Shown: piece by piece, positions 1 to 5,416 of the stretch
Position numbering within the stretch: position 1 is the first letter of the stretch
Layout of the letters: every line of letters begins with the position of its first letter
NCBI GenBank assembly: GCA_030039005.1
Contig: JASHQT010000608.1
Coordinates: 1 to 6,739 of the forward strand
Direction of reading: 5' to 3'
From: Bryobacteraceae bacterium
GTDB lineage: Bacteria > Acidobacteriota > Terriglobia > Bryobacterales > Bryobacteraceae
Length of the DNA: 6,739 nucleotides
The notes under the pieces: generated by a model
The model's database searches: none
What the model was told of the DNA's origin: nothing
The model's input: only the letters and a program-made list of their open reading frames with translations
Program-made: the position numbers and the translations under genes

Positions 1-312
1 GTGGACAAGTTCAGCCACGTGCGCTTTGAGCCGAGCGGCTGGACGGGCAATCCGCAGGTGCCGTACGCGAAGTCCATCATGGATTACATCTTCCGCTGGC
101 TGGGCGCGAAGTTCCTGGGGCCGGAATACGGGGTCACCGAAGCGGGCGAAACGCCGGTTCTGCGGCCCACCGAGCCCGAGCCTCAGCAGACGCTCGCGTT
201 CGCGCCAGTAGTGACCGACGCGCCGGTGTGCGCCGAATGCGGCGGGATCATGACGCGCAACGGTAGCTGCTACAAGTGCGAGAACTGCGGCGGGACGAGC
301 GGTTGTAGCTAG
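1..312 (+). CDS. nrdJ: Class II (adenosylcobalamin-dependent) ribonucleotide reductase, C-terminal end (partial)
   Basis: This is the last 103 codons of a vitamin B12-dependent ribonucleoside-diphosphate reductase, which makes deoxyribonucleotides in the cytoplasm without needing oxygen. The gene enters from the left, so the GTG at base 1 is only the window edge and not a start. The visible part begins with a conserved C-terminal core segment (SGWTGNPQVPYAKSIMDYIF). A Pro/Glu-rich linker follows, and then a cysteine-rich tail with CxxC (visible residues 77 and 80), CxxCxxC (90, 93, 96) and a final Cys at 102, including the hallmark RNGSCYKCENCGGTSGC. In class II enzymes this tail forms a zinc-finger-like module that re-reduces the active site after each turnover; that role is known for the family and inferred here. 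The TAG stop is at 310-312. I see no clear terminator before the next gene, 42 bp downstream. Confidence 0.95.
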   Translation: MDKFSHVRFEPSGWTGNPQVPYAKSIMDYIFRWLGAKFLGPEYGVTEAGETPVLRPTEPEPQQTLAFAPVVTDAPVCAECGGIMTRNGSCYKCENCGGTSGCS

Positions 313-354
313 TCGCCGGCGTAGTTAGCGGATCCAAAGCAGAGGCTAAGTCTA

Positions 355-834
355 ATGTGGTTTCTCGAAAAGCAGTTTAGGGTTGTTTTAGGTGGCAACG
401 CCTACGTGAATGTTCCGAACCTCGTGGTTTACAAGGACCAGACACTGTTCACGCTTAGGCGCCACGATGGAAACGGTCAGTTGGGGATCTACTTCGAACT
501 TTACGACGCGACGGGTCAACACATCGCGAGCGTTAAGCGGAACGAGATCTATCCCACGGGACGGCAGGGTGATCTCTATAAGCTCGACGGTTCCGCCGAC
601 GAATGTTTGCTCCGGAGATCCGACACGAACGAATACGTTTGCCAAATACGCAAAAGGCGCACTTCGCCGATCGAATTAGAAGTCTCCGTGCGCCTATACA
701 CACCGGACGGCTTTCTGTTCGAGGCGACTCCCGATGCCACCAACCTGGGCGATTTGACGATGAGCGGAAATCTCGTGGTGCGGTGCGAAGTTGGCATCAA
801 CATAGCCGAGCAGCACATCGGTGTCGGACTGTAA
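355..834 (+). CDS. Hypothetical beta-rich protein, lower GC than neighbours
   Basis: I do not recognise this 159-residue protein. The ATG at 355 has a plausible Shine-Dalgarno AGAGG at 341-345 with nine bases of spacing, and the gene ends just before a strong hairpin terminator, so it looks like a real monocistronic unit. The sequence alternates hydrophobic and polar residues throughout (for example NVPNLVVYKDQTLFTLRR and IELEVSVRLYTPDGFLFEA), suggesting an antiparallel beta fold. There is no signal peptide, membrane segment or obvious catalytic motif. Two cysteines (near residues 84 and 96) lie in the middle and a third (near 144) close to the end. My hand count gives about 54% GC, against well over 60% in sampled lines of the xdhC gene downstream, which hints at acquisition from elsewhere. 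A beta-sandwich or beta-barrel fold (tubby/LURP-like, for instance) is possible but is only a guess. Confidence 0.7.
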   Translation: MWFLEKQFRVVLGGNAYVNVPNLVVYKDQTLFTLRRHDGNGQLGIYFELYDATGQHIASVKRNEIYPTGRQGDLYKLDGSADECLLRRSDTNEYVCQIRKRRTSPIELEVSVRLYTPDGFLFEATPDATNLGDLTMSGNLVVRCEVGINIAEQHIGVGL

Positions 835-873
835 TTGCAATTTGGTGGGAGGTGTCATTCCTCCTTTTCCTTG

Positions 874-898
874 AGGCGGCTCGTTGAGCCGCCTTTTT
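874..898 (+). terminator. Rho-independent terminator of the 355-834 gene
   Basis: A perfect 9-bp stem (AGGCGGCTC / GAGCCGCCT, arms 874-882 and 886-894) closes a 3-base loop (GTT) and runs into five T residues at 894-898. It lies 40 bp after the stop codon at 834, between two converging genes. On the minus strand the sequence after the hairpin is not T-rich, so it should stop transcription only in the plus direction, protecting the converging hepT gene. Confidence 0.92.
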
Positions 899-911
899 CA
901 TTGGGACGAGG

Positions 912-1247
912 CTACGCAGTCTCGCGCAGGATCGCGTGGATGGCCGCCTTGAGCTTCGGGACATCGCTTTGCGTAACGACCCAAATTCGTTCCATGTCGA
1001 GGCCCAGGTAATCGTGGACCAGCACGTTTCGAAAGGCCGCGATCCGGCCCCACTCCACGTGTGGCCAGCGCGATTTCAAGGCGTCAGAGAGGCGCTGGGT
1101 GCTTTCGGCTAGAATTTGCAGATTTCGAACCACGGCATCCTGAATGGTTCTAGATCCACGGAACGACTCCGCGCCACCGGCCGTGTCGGTTTCGATTCGT
1201 TGAATGCAGTCGAGAATGTGGAGGAGATAAAAGCGATCGTCCTTCAA
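912..1247 (-). CDS. hepT: HepT-like HEPN ribonuclease toxin (DUF86)
   Basis: This 111-residue all-helical protein is a HEPN-domain toxin of the DUF86/HepT family, which cleaves RNA when not neutralised by its MntA partner. The diagnostic RX4HXY motif is intact: Arg73, His78 and Tyr80 within FRNVLVHDYLG. In characterised pairs Arg and His are catalytic, and the Tyr is AMPylated by MntA, silencing the enzyme. The start is a TTG at 1245-1247 that overlaps the mntA stop codon in the four bases TTGA, so translation is probably coupled and initiated weakly. No ATG fits better, since the conserved N-terminal helix begins right here. The stop (TAG, 912-914) lies 13 bp past the terminator that serves the converging gene. 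I see no truncation or missing key residue, so the toxin is probably active. Length is close to that of compact DUF86 proteins. Confidence 0.92.
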   Translation of the reverse strand: MKDDRFYLLHILDCIQRIETDTAGGAESFRGSRTIQDAVVRNLQILAESTQRLSDALKSRWPHVEWGRIAAFRNVLVHDYLGLDMERIWVVTQSDVPKLKAAIHAILRETA

Positions 1248-1546
1248 ACCGGAACGGCCTCTCGCAAAACCTCATCGCGGATTCGGGCGTTCAACCCGTG
1301 CTCGGTGACGACCTCTACATGGCGGCCGAGCAGATTTTCCAGGTCGAGAATCAGCCCGGCTGGAAACCACGAACTGGTAGACTGCGCGGCGTCGACCAGA
1401 AAGTCGACGTCACTATCCGCTCGAGCATCACCGCGAGCGAAGGAGCCGAAGACACGGATATTGCGCACACCATGTCTCGCGGCGATACGGAGGATTTCAT
1501 CGCGGTGCGCTCGAATCAGTTCGAAAGCGTCGACTGCCTGGCTCAT
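1244..1546 (-). CDS. mntA: MntA-like minimal nucleotidyltransferase antitoxin
   Basis: This 100-residue protein is a minimal nucleotidyltransferase of the MntA (MNT) antitoxin family. The signature GSX10DXD is exact: Gly34-Ser35, ten residues, then Asp46-Val-Asp48 (GSFARGDARADSDVDF). A third acidic position is likely Glu78 in HVEVVTE. Family members transfer AMP from ATP to the tyrosine of the HepT RX4HXY motif, so this is an enzymatic (type VII) antitoxin. The ATG start at 1544-1546 has AGGA four bases upstream (1551-1554 on the minus strand). The gene is upstream of hepT and overlaps it by 4 bp, the usual order for the pair. It is divergent from the Uma2 gene, with 60 bp between the two starts. 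The protein is shorter than some characterised MntA proteins but contains the complete catalytic core. Confidence 0.92.
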   Translation of the reverse strand: MSQAVDAFELIRAHRDEILRIAARHGVRNIRVFGSFARGDARADSDVDFLVDAAQSTSSWFPAGLILDLENLLGRHVEVVTEHGLNARIRDEVLREAVPV

Positions 1547-1606
1547 TTGTTCCTATCTTACCCGACGCTCCCGCATTACGGTCGGCTACACTGAAATGGA
1601 AGATTA
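1547..1606. promoter_or_regulatory. Divergent intergenic region mntA / Uma2
   Basis: These 60 bp must carry the start signals of both divergent units. Visible are the mntA Shine-Dalgarno (AGGA, minus strand, 1551-1554) and that of the Uma2 gene (GGAAG, 1598-1602). Weak -10-like hexamers are present (TAAGAT on minus at 1555-1560; TACACT on plus at 1587-1592), but neither has a convincing -35 box, so exact promoters cannot be assigned. If MntA-HepT autoregulates, an operator would be expected here; I see no clear inverted repeat. Confidence 0.4.
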
Positions 1607-2137
1607 ATGGCCACCCGCACGCTGCTCACATTCGAGGAATTCGAAAAATATCGCGAGGACGGCCACAAGCACGAACTTGTACGGGGAGAGCACATCACCT
1701 TGCCGCCGGCCAAATCGCGCCATTCGAACATCCAGCACCGTATTCTGCGCGCCCTGCAGCCCTATGTTGACGAACACCGGCTCGGCGACGTTCGGATCGA
1801 AGCCGGGTTCAAGCTCACCGAAGACACCTGGCTTCAGCCCGATGTCAGTTTTCTGCGGACGGCGCAGATGGAGGCGGCGCCGCCGGACGGCTATTTCGAA
1901 GGCGCGCCGGCTCTGGCCATCGAAGTGGCCTCGGAATCCAACACCGCCGCCGAGCTCGATCTGAAAATGGAGCTGTATTTCGCCCATGGCGCCGAGGAAG
2001 TCTGGGTGGTGTTTCCAAAAACTCGGCGCGTGCGCGCACATTTCCCCGACGGTCACAGCGAGACGCTCGCCGAAACTCTGCGCTCGGCCATGTTTCCCGG
2101 ATGGTCGGCGCCGGCCGCGGCCATTTTCGCGCCCTAA
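1607..2137 (+). CDS. Uma2 family endonuclease (DUF820)
   Basis: This 176-residue protein matches the Uma2 family, a PD-(D/E)XK-fold group that is often present in many copies in cyanobacteria, Acidobacteria and other soil bacteria and is annotated as restriction-endonuclease-like. The expected landmarks occur in order: an N-terminal LTFEEFEKY, HELVRGE (residues 22-28), a histidine after a Pro-rich turn (RHSNIQHRIL), QPDVSF with the fold's aspartate at 79, PALAIEVASESN with Glu106, Lys120 ahead of ELYFAHGAEEVWVV, and a short C-terminal beta segment. The spacing fits the D...E-x-x...K arrangement of this family. The start ATG has GGAAG four bases upstream. The cellular role of Uma2 proteins is not established, so the nuclease call rests on the fold. 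No partner gene is in the same direction immediately downstream; the next gene starts after 94 bp. Confidence 0.88.
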   Translation: MATRTLLTFEEFEKYREDGHKHELVRGEHITLPPAKSRHSNIQHRILRALQPYVDEHRLGDVRIEAGFKLTEDTWLQPDVSFLRTAQMEAAPPDGYFEGAPALAIEVASESNTAAELDLKMELYFAHGAEEVWVVFPKTRRVRAHFPDGHSETLAETLRSAMFPGWSAPAAAIFAP

Positions 2138-2179
2138 GCGGCTCAATTGTGAACATTTGCAAAGACGGTCGAAATTGCC

Positions 2180-2206
2180 TCAACTTCATCCCCCGGCTGG
2201 CGATAG
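2180..2206 (+). promoter_or_regulatory. Possible sigma-28 (FliA-type) promoter of the repeat protein
   Basis: The 94-bp gap before the repeat-protein gene contains TCAA (2180-2183), exactly 15 bases, then GGCGATAG (2199-2206). This resembles the flagellar sigma-28 consensus, TAAA or TCAA, N15, GCCGATAA, with two mismatches in the -10 part. The -10-like element ends 25 bp before the ATG at 2232, giving a short leader. No good sigma-70 pair at normal spacing is visible in the same gap. The call is tentative: it is one short motif in a GC-rich background, and no flagellar gene is in the window. Confidence 0.35.
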
Positions 2207-2231
2207 GTATGGGTGAGGACATCGAACGGCC

Positions 2232-3440
2232 ATGCCTATTTCGGCGCTTTCTTCTAACCTGGTCAGCGACTTATCGCAGCAGCAGGAAAATCCGTTCCGG
2301 CAAGTCCGCCAGGACTTCCAACAACTCGCCACTGCTCTACAGAATGGCGATTTGAGCCAGGCGCAATCGGCGTATTCCAATATCCAGCAGATCCTGGGGA
2401 ACAATGGCGGCTCTTCCGGTTCGTCTTCCGGAACCACCGGCTCCAGCGGGTCGAGCACGCTGCAGAACGACTTTGCGGCGCTCGGCCAGGCGTTGCAATC
2501 GGGCGATCTGAGCCAGGCACAGAGCGCTTTCTCTCAACTGCAGAGCGATGCTCAGGCCGGCTGGCAAACGGGCGGCGCCGGCGGCCCCGGTTGGGGGAGT
2601 GACTGGGGAAATGGCTGGAATGCCGGTCAGGATCAGTACGTGTCTTCGTCTTCCCAGAGCCAGAACCCGGTCGAAGAAGCGATTCAGGACTACTCGCAGC
2701 TCGCTAACGACATCCAAAACGGTGATCTGACAGACGCGCAAACGGCGTATTCCAACCTCCAGCAGTTGGTGCAGAGTTACCAGGGATCTGCGGCCTCGAA
2801 CAGCACGATCCAGAACGATTTCACGACGCTCGGCCAGGATATCCAGTCCGGCAGCCTCAGCGCGACCCAGAGTGCGTTTTCCCAATTGCAGAGTGATTTG
2901 CAAGCCGCCGTACAAACGTCGAGCCAAAGCGCGACAGCCCAGACCTCTACTACCCAGACGCAGTCTCAACCCCAGACCCAAACATTGACTCTCGCCCAGC
3001 AGGTCCAACAGGATTACGCGCAACTGGAGAGCGCACTGCAAAACGGTAACCTGAGCGGCGCGCAATCGGCCTTCTCCGCTCTCGAGCAGGCGCTCCAAAC
3101 GCAGACCGGGTCGGCGGCCACCAGCTCTTCGAACACCAACAGCAACGATCCCATCGCGAACGCCCTCAATAACCTCGGCCAAGCTCTGTCGTCCGGAAAC
3201 CTGAGCCAGGCGCAGAGCTGGTTCTCCCAACTCCAGGACGACATTCAGGCGGCCCAGCCGGGAACTGCCGGGAGCCAGAACAGCGGCCAAGCGCAACAGG
3301 CTGATGACCGCCGCGCCGATAGCCGCCATCACCATCACGGAGGGGACTGGTCCAACAACCAAAGCTCCAGCTCCACGACATCCGCCTCGAACAGCTACAC
3401 CGCGAGCACCAGCGGCTCTTCGGTGAATGTCTACGCCTGA
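2232..3440 (+). CDS. Gln/Ser-rich helical repeat protein with six ~30-residue repeats
   Basis: This 402-residue protein is dominated by Gln, Ser, Ala and Asn and has no recognisable enzymatic domain. Six copies of a helix-turn-helix-like unit (consensus DF..L..AL.sGdLs.AQsAfs.LQ) occupy residues 27-55, 79-108, 152-181, 195-224, 260-289 and 310-339. They are separated by Gly/Ser/Thr/Gln-rich linkers. The linker after repeat 2 is Gly/Trp-rich (residues 110-130), and the C-terminal tail carries a basic/His tract (RHHHHGG, 365-371) and a Ser-rich end closing in SSVNVYA. There is no classical signal peptide, TM helix or cysteine. ATG 2232 is chosen because the conserved-looking MPISALSSNL begins there; its Shine-Dalgarno is weak. 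Similar uncharacterised proteins are, as I recall, common in Acidobacteria. An extracellular or structural role is plausible but unproven. The stop overlaps the converging HAD gene by 10 bp. Confidence 0.82.
   Translation: MPISALSSNLVSDLSQQQENPFRQVRQDFQQLATALQNGDLSQAQSAYSNIQQILGNNGGSSGSSSGTTGSSGSSTLQNDFAALGQALQSGDLSQAQSAFSQLQSDAQAGWQTGGAGGPGWGSDWGNGWNAGQDQYVSSSSQSQNPVEEAIQDYSQLANDIQNGDLTDAQTAYSNLQQLVQSYQGSAASNSTIQNDFTTLGQDIQSGSLSATQSAFSQLQSDLQAAVQTSSQSATAQTSTTQTQSQPQTQTLTLAQQVQQDYAQLESALQNGNLSGAQSAFSALEQALQTQTGSAATSSSNTNSNDPIANALNNLGQALSSGNLSQAQSWFSQLQDDIQAAQPGTAGSQNSGQAQQADDRRADSRHHHHGGDWSNNQSSSSTTSASNSYTASTSGSSVNVYA
2310..3248 (+). repeat. Six degenerate in-gene repeats in A/B pairs
   Basis: The copies lie at 2310-2396, 2466-2555, 2685-2774, 2814-2903, 3009-3098 and 3159-3248. 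Odd copies begin Q-D-F/Y and mostly carry NG at the turn; even copies begin N-D-F or N-A-L, carry LG after the first helix, and have SG at the turn. Similarity survives in the DNA: copies 1 and 3 share the 13-mer CGGCGTATTCCAA (2368-2380 and 2743-2755), followed by near-identical bases. The pattern fits duplication of a two-repeat module, followed by divergence and growth of the linkers. Confidence 0.85.
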
Positions 3441-4045
3441 CGTGTAAGCAGACCGCGGGCGCGCAGCTCGGCTTTCAGTTGTTCGGCCGATAGAAATTGG
3501 ACGGCGTCGATGCCGTGCTCTCTCGCTGCTTCCACGTTCCCCGCCAGATCATCCACGAAGAAACATTCCCCGGCGCTCGATTGCGCCCGCGCGATCGCCT
3601 CGCGGTACATCTTCGCATCCGGCTTGGCGGCGCCTACTTCATAGGACAGCACGAACTCATCGAAGTGCCGCAGAAGCGGGTAGGCTTTTTGAATCATTTC
3701 GAAATGGATCGGATTGGTGTTGGAGACCGCGAGCAGCCGATAGCGGCTCGCTAGATCCTCAAGCAACGCGTCCGCCAGCAGCGGCTCGGGCAGAAAGACG
3801 CAGCTCCACCATTCACAAAACTGCTGGTACGTCAGATTCAGCCGCAGCGCCGCGGAGAACTCGCGAACGAAGCGCTCGGACGGGATTTCGCCGCGCTCGA
3901 ACGGCGCCACCAGGCCCGTTGCGCGAATGCGGGCGGGCAGTTCTTCGGCCGGGCAGCCGCAATGCTCCGCCAACCGCGCGTAGGCCAGCTTGAAATCGAA
4001 GGCGATGACCACGTTGCCGAGGTCCAGGAGGATGGTCTTGATCAC
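3431..4045 (-). CDS. HAD-superfamily hydrolase (subfamily IA, YihX-like phosphatase)
   Basis: This 204-residue protein is a haloacid dehalogenase-like phosphatase, which uses an aspartyl-phosphate intermediate to dephosphorylate small metabolites. All four HAD motifs are present: motif I LLDLGNVV with nucleophile Asp8, motif II Ser108 in VSNTN, motif III Lys141 in AAKPDAKMY, and motif IV Asp165-Asp166 in FFVDDLAGN. A helical cap (about residues 17-85) follows motif I. The second motif I aspartate is replaced by Gly10, as in E. coli YihX (a glucose-1-phosphate phosphatase), whose DLGNV and SNTN motifs look the same; the real substrate is unknown. The start is GTG (4043-4045), just ahead of the first beta strand, with a GGGG tract two bases upstream. 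The gene follows the vapC fossil on the same strand after 33 bp and overlaps the converging repeat-protein gene by 10 bp. Confidence 0.9.
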   Translation of the reverse strand: MIKTILLDLGNVVIAFDFKLAYARLAEHCGCPAEELPARIRATGLVAPFERGEIPSERFVREFSAALRLNLTYQQFCEWWSCVFLPEPLLADALLEDLASRYRLLAVSNTNPIHFEMIQKAYPLLRHFDEFVLSYEVGAAKPDAKMYREAIARAQSSAGECFFVDDLAGNVEAAREHGIDAVQFLSAEQLKAELRARGLLTRQA

Positions 4046-4078
4046 TGCCCCGATTGTAGCGAGTGGCCAGGAGCTAAC

Positions 4079-4312
4079 TCACGTCTCGATCGCGTGCACG
4101 TGGCGCTGGCGCGAATATCAAATCAGCTCCCGGTCGCTGGTGAGCAGAGTGGCTCCCAGGACGCGGGCGCTCGCTGCCAGTCCAGGCGCCAATGGTCACG
4201 GGAAGCGCACCGTTAGATCCGGCGTTTTCGATGCAAGGTATCCGGTCAGACGCCTCGGAATGACGGACTGCGCACAGAACCCAGACGTGGGAGTTTAGGA
4301 GCAGCGGGTCAC
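4079..4312 (-). pseudogene. Decayed VapC-type PIN-domain toxin gene
   Basis: Only visible by reading frames piecewise on the minus strand. Four bases after the antitoxin stop, GTG (4310-4312) begins M-T-R. Shifting by one base restores LLLNSHVWVL, a recognisable PIN start (usually LLLDTHVW), with the first catalytic Asp changed to Asn. This frame continues through IENAGSNGALPVTIGAW, resembling the second conserved block (VSAISVWE). A different frame then gives LAASARVLGATLLTSDRELI, the typical PIN C-terminal block, a TGA at 4118-4120, and YSRQRHVHAIET ending at 4079. The remnant is about 78 codons, whereas VapC proteins have about 125-140, so roughly 50 central codons and their acidic residues appear lost. 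Damage therefore comprises a frameshift near the start, an internal frame-changing deletion, a catalytic-site substitution and a nonsense codon (possibly CGA to TGA). It cannot make an active toxin. Confidence 0.82.
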
Positions 4313-4316
4313 CTAC

Positions 4317-4538
4317 TCAGAGGGCATCCGCGTCCACCGGCGAGACGATATCGCCAACAACCTCCATGGCCCCCTTCATGCTGCCGATAAAGCTGGATGA
4401 ACGCCCCTCGATCGGCACCAATTTCGCCACGGGTTTTCCCCGTTTCAGGATCGAGACCTGCTTGCGCTGTCTCTGGACTTCGTCGAGGACTTTGAGGCAT
4501 TTAGCCTTGAATTCGTTTGCCTTCATGCTTTCCGCCAT
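4317..4538 (-). CDS. Phd/YefM-family antitoxin (orphan)
   Basis: This 73-residue protein is a type II antitoxin of the Phd/YefM family. The N-terminal DNA-binding part is typical: MKANEFKAKCLKVLDEV (residues 5-21), then VSILKRGKPVAKLVPIE (28-44). The C-terminal tail, GAMEVVGDIVSPVDADAL, is the toxin-binding type found next to PIN toxins. The ATG at 4536-4538 is chosen over the Met four codons later because a perfect AGGAGG sits at 4543-4548, four bases upstream of the first. The reading frame is undamaged, yet the partner vapC directly downstream is a wreck, so this is an orphan antitoxin. It may still repress its own promoter or neutralise related toxins elsewhere; both are inferences. It is divergent from xdhC, with only 41 bp between the start codons. 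The tail may be a few residues shorter than in relatives. Confidence 0.9.
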   Translation of the reverse strand: MAESMKANEFKAKCLKVLDEVQRQRKQVSILKRGKPVAKLVPIEGRSSSFIGSMKGAMEVVGDIVSPVDADAL

Positions 4539-4579
4539 GGCCCCTCCTGGACCACTATAGTCATCTTATAATTGAACCA
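4539..4579. promoter_or_regulatory. Compact divergent promoter region, antitoxin / xdhC
   Basis: Only 41 bp separate the two start codons. On the plus strand a perfect TATAAT lies at 4567-4572, so transcription would begin at about 4579-4580, essentially on the A of the xdhC ATG; no Shine-Dalgarno precedes that ATG. No good -35 is visible. On the minus strand the antitoxin has AGGAGG (4543-4548) and a TATAGT (4554-4559) with a poor TTGGTT at 15 bp spacing. The two promoter zones overlap, so antitoxin binding here could affect xdhC as well. Confidence 0.5.
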
Positions 4580-5416
4580 ATGGACATCTACGAGGAAGTG
4601 GTCCGTCTGCGCCGGCTCGGCCAGAAGTGCGCCCTCGCCACGATTGTCCAGGTCAACGGCTCTATTCCCAGCTACGAGAGCGCAAAACTGCTGGTGCGCG
4701 AGGACGGCTCCATGCTGGGCACCGTCGGCGGCGGCTGCGTGGAAGCTGAAGTGTGGAACGCCGCCCGAGAAGTGATGGAATCCGAGCGGCCGCGGCAGAT
4801 GAACTTCAGCCTGGGCCAGGATGCCGCGTACGACAATGGCCTGATCTGCGGAGGGCAACTGAGCGTGTTTGTCGAGCCCGTGGTTCCTCAGCCGCGCGTC
4901 TTTATCTTCGGCGCGGGGCACATCTCGAAAAGTATTTCCAAAGTGGCGGCGCTCGCCGGTTTTGCGTCCGTGGTGATCGATAATCGCGAATCCTTCGCCA
5001 ATCGCGACCGGTTCCCGGAAGCCGACGAGATTTACGCCGAAGAATACGAGGAAGTGTTTCCCAAGCTCCCGGTGCGCGATACCAGCTACCTGGTGATCGT
5101 CACGCGCGGCCATCGCGACGACATGCGCGTGCTGCGCTGGGCGGTGGAAACCAACGCCAAGTACATCGCGATGATCGGCAGTCGGCGCAAAGTGATCGGC
5201 GTGGTGAAGGAGCTGGAGAAGGAAGGGATTTCGCGCGCCGCGTTCGAAAGGGTTTTCGCGCCCATGGGGCTGGAGATCGGCGCCATCACTCCCGAAGAGA
5301 TCGCTGTATCGGTGGTGGCGGAGATGATCGCCGTGCGCCGAGCGCCGGAAGCGGAATGGCGCGCCGCCGCCAAATCGATTTTCGCGAGCGAAACCTCGCG
5401 AGCCGTCTTAAAGTGA
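4580..5416 (+). CDS. XdhC/CoxI-family molybdenum cofactor insertion/maturation factor
   Basis: This 278-residue protein belongs to the XdhC family, cytoplasmic chaperones that bind molybdenum cofactor and help sulfurate and insert it into xanthine-dehydrogenase and CO-dehydrogenase type hydroxylases. The N-terminal XdhC/CoxI domain shows LATIVQVNGSIPSYESAKLLV, GTVGGGCVEAEV (47-58) and NGLICGGQLSVFVEP (86-100), with conserved Cys53 and Cys90. The C-terminal Rossmann domain shows VFIFGAGHISKSI (107-119), VVIDNR (131-136), TRGHRDDMRVL (175-185) and AMIGSRRK (197-204). Length is normal for the two-domain form. The ATG at 4580 fits the family start; an in-frame ATG at 4517 would add a Pro-rich stretch overlapping the divergent antitoxin gene and is rejected. 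The TGA stop overlaps the next start (GTGA), so the two genes are translationally coupled. No hydroxylase subunit gene is in the window. Confidence 0.92.
   Translation: MDIYEEVVRLRRLGQKCALATIVQVNGSIPSYESAKLLVREDGSMLGTVGGGCVEAEVWNAAREVMESERPRQMNFSLGQDAAYDNGLICGGQLSVFVEPVVPQPRVFIFGAGHISKSISKVAALAGFASVVIDNRESFANRDRFPEADEIYAEEYEEVFPKLPVRDTSYLVIVTRGHRDDMRVLRWAVETNAKYIAMIGSRRKVIGVVKELEKEGISRAAFERVFAPMGLEIGAITPEEIAVSVVAEMIAVRRAPEAEWRAAAKSIFASETSRAVLK

Noticed and set aside
1116..1607. A 163-codon plus-strand open frame across mntA and hepT
   Set aside because: It is antisense to two intact, motif-bearing genes, is Arg/Ser-rich with no recognisable domain, and has no ribosome site; it is a by-product of high GC.
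2138..2231. A structured RNA or riboswitch ahead of the repeat protein
   Set aside because: I compared it with the c-di-GMP-I type core and found no matching conserved bases or convincing helices; only the promoter-like boxes stand out.
2310..3248. Regularly spaced repeats as a possible CRISPR array
   Set aside because: The repeats are degenerate, unevenly spaced, in frame and conserved at protein level, so they are coding repeats.
2337..3362. A 341-codon minus-strand open frame opposite the repeat protein
   Set aside because: Its Leu/Arg/Gly-rich sequence mirrors the Gln/Ser codons of the repeats on the other strand; the plus-strand frame has the coherent protein repeat pattern.
4517..4579. 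Upstream extension of xdhC to the ATG at 4517
   Set aside because: The added 21 residues are not XdhC-like and would lie over the antitoxin start and its Shine-Dalgarno; family alignment favours the ATG at 4580.
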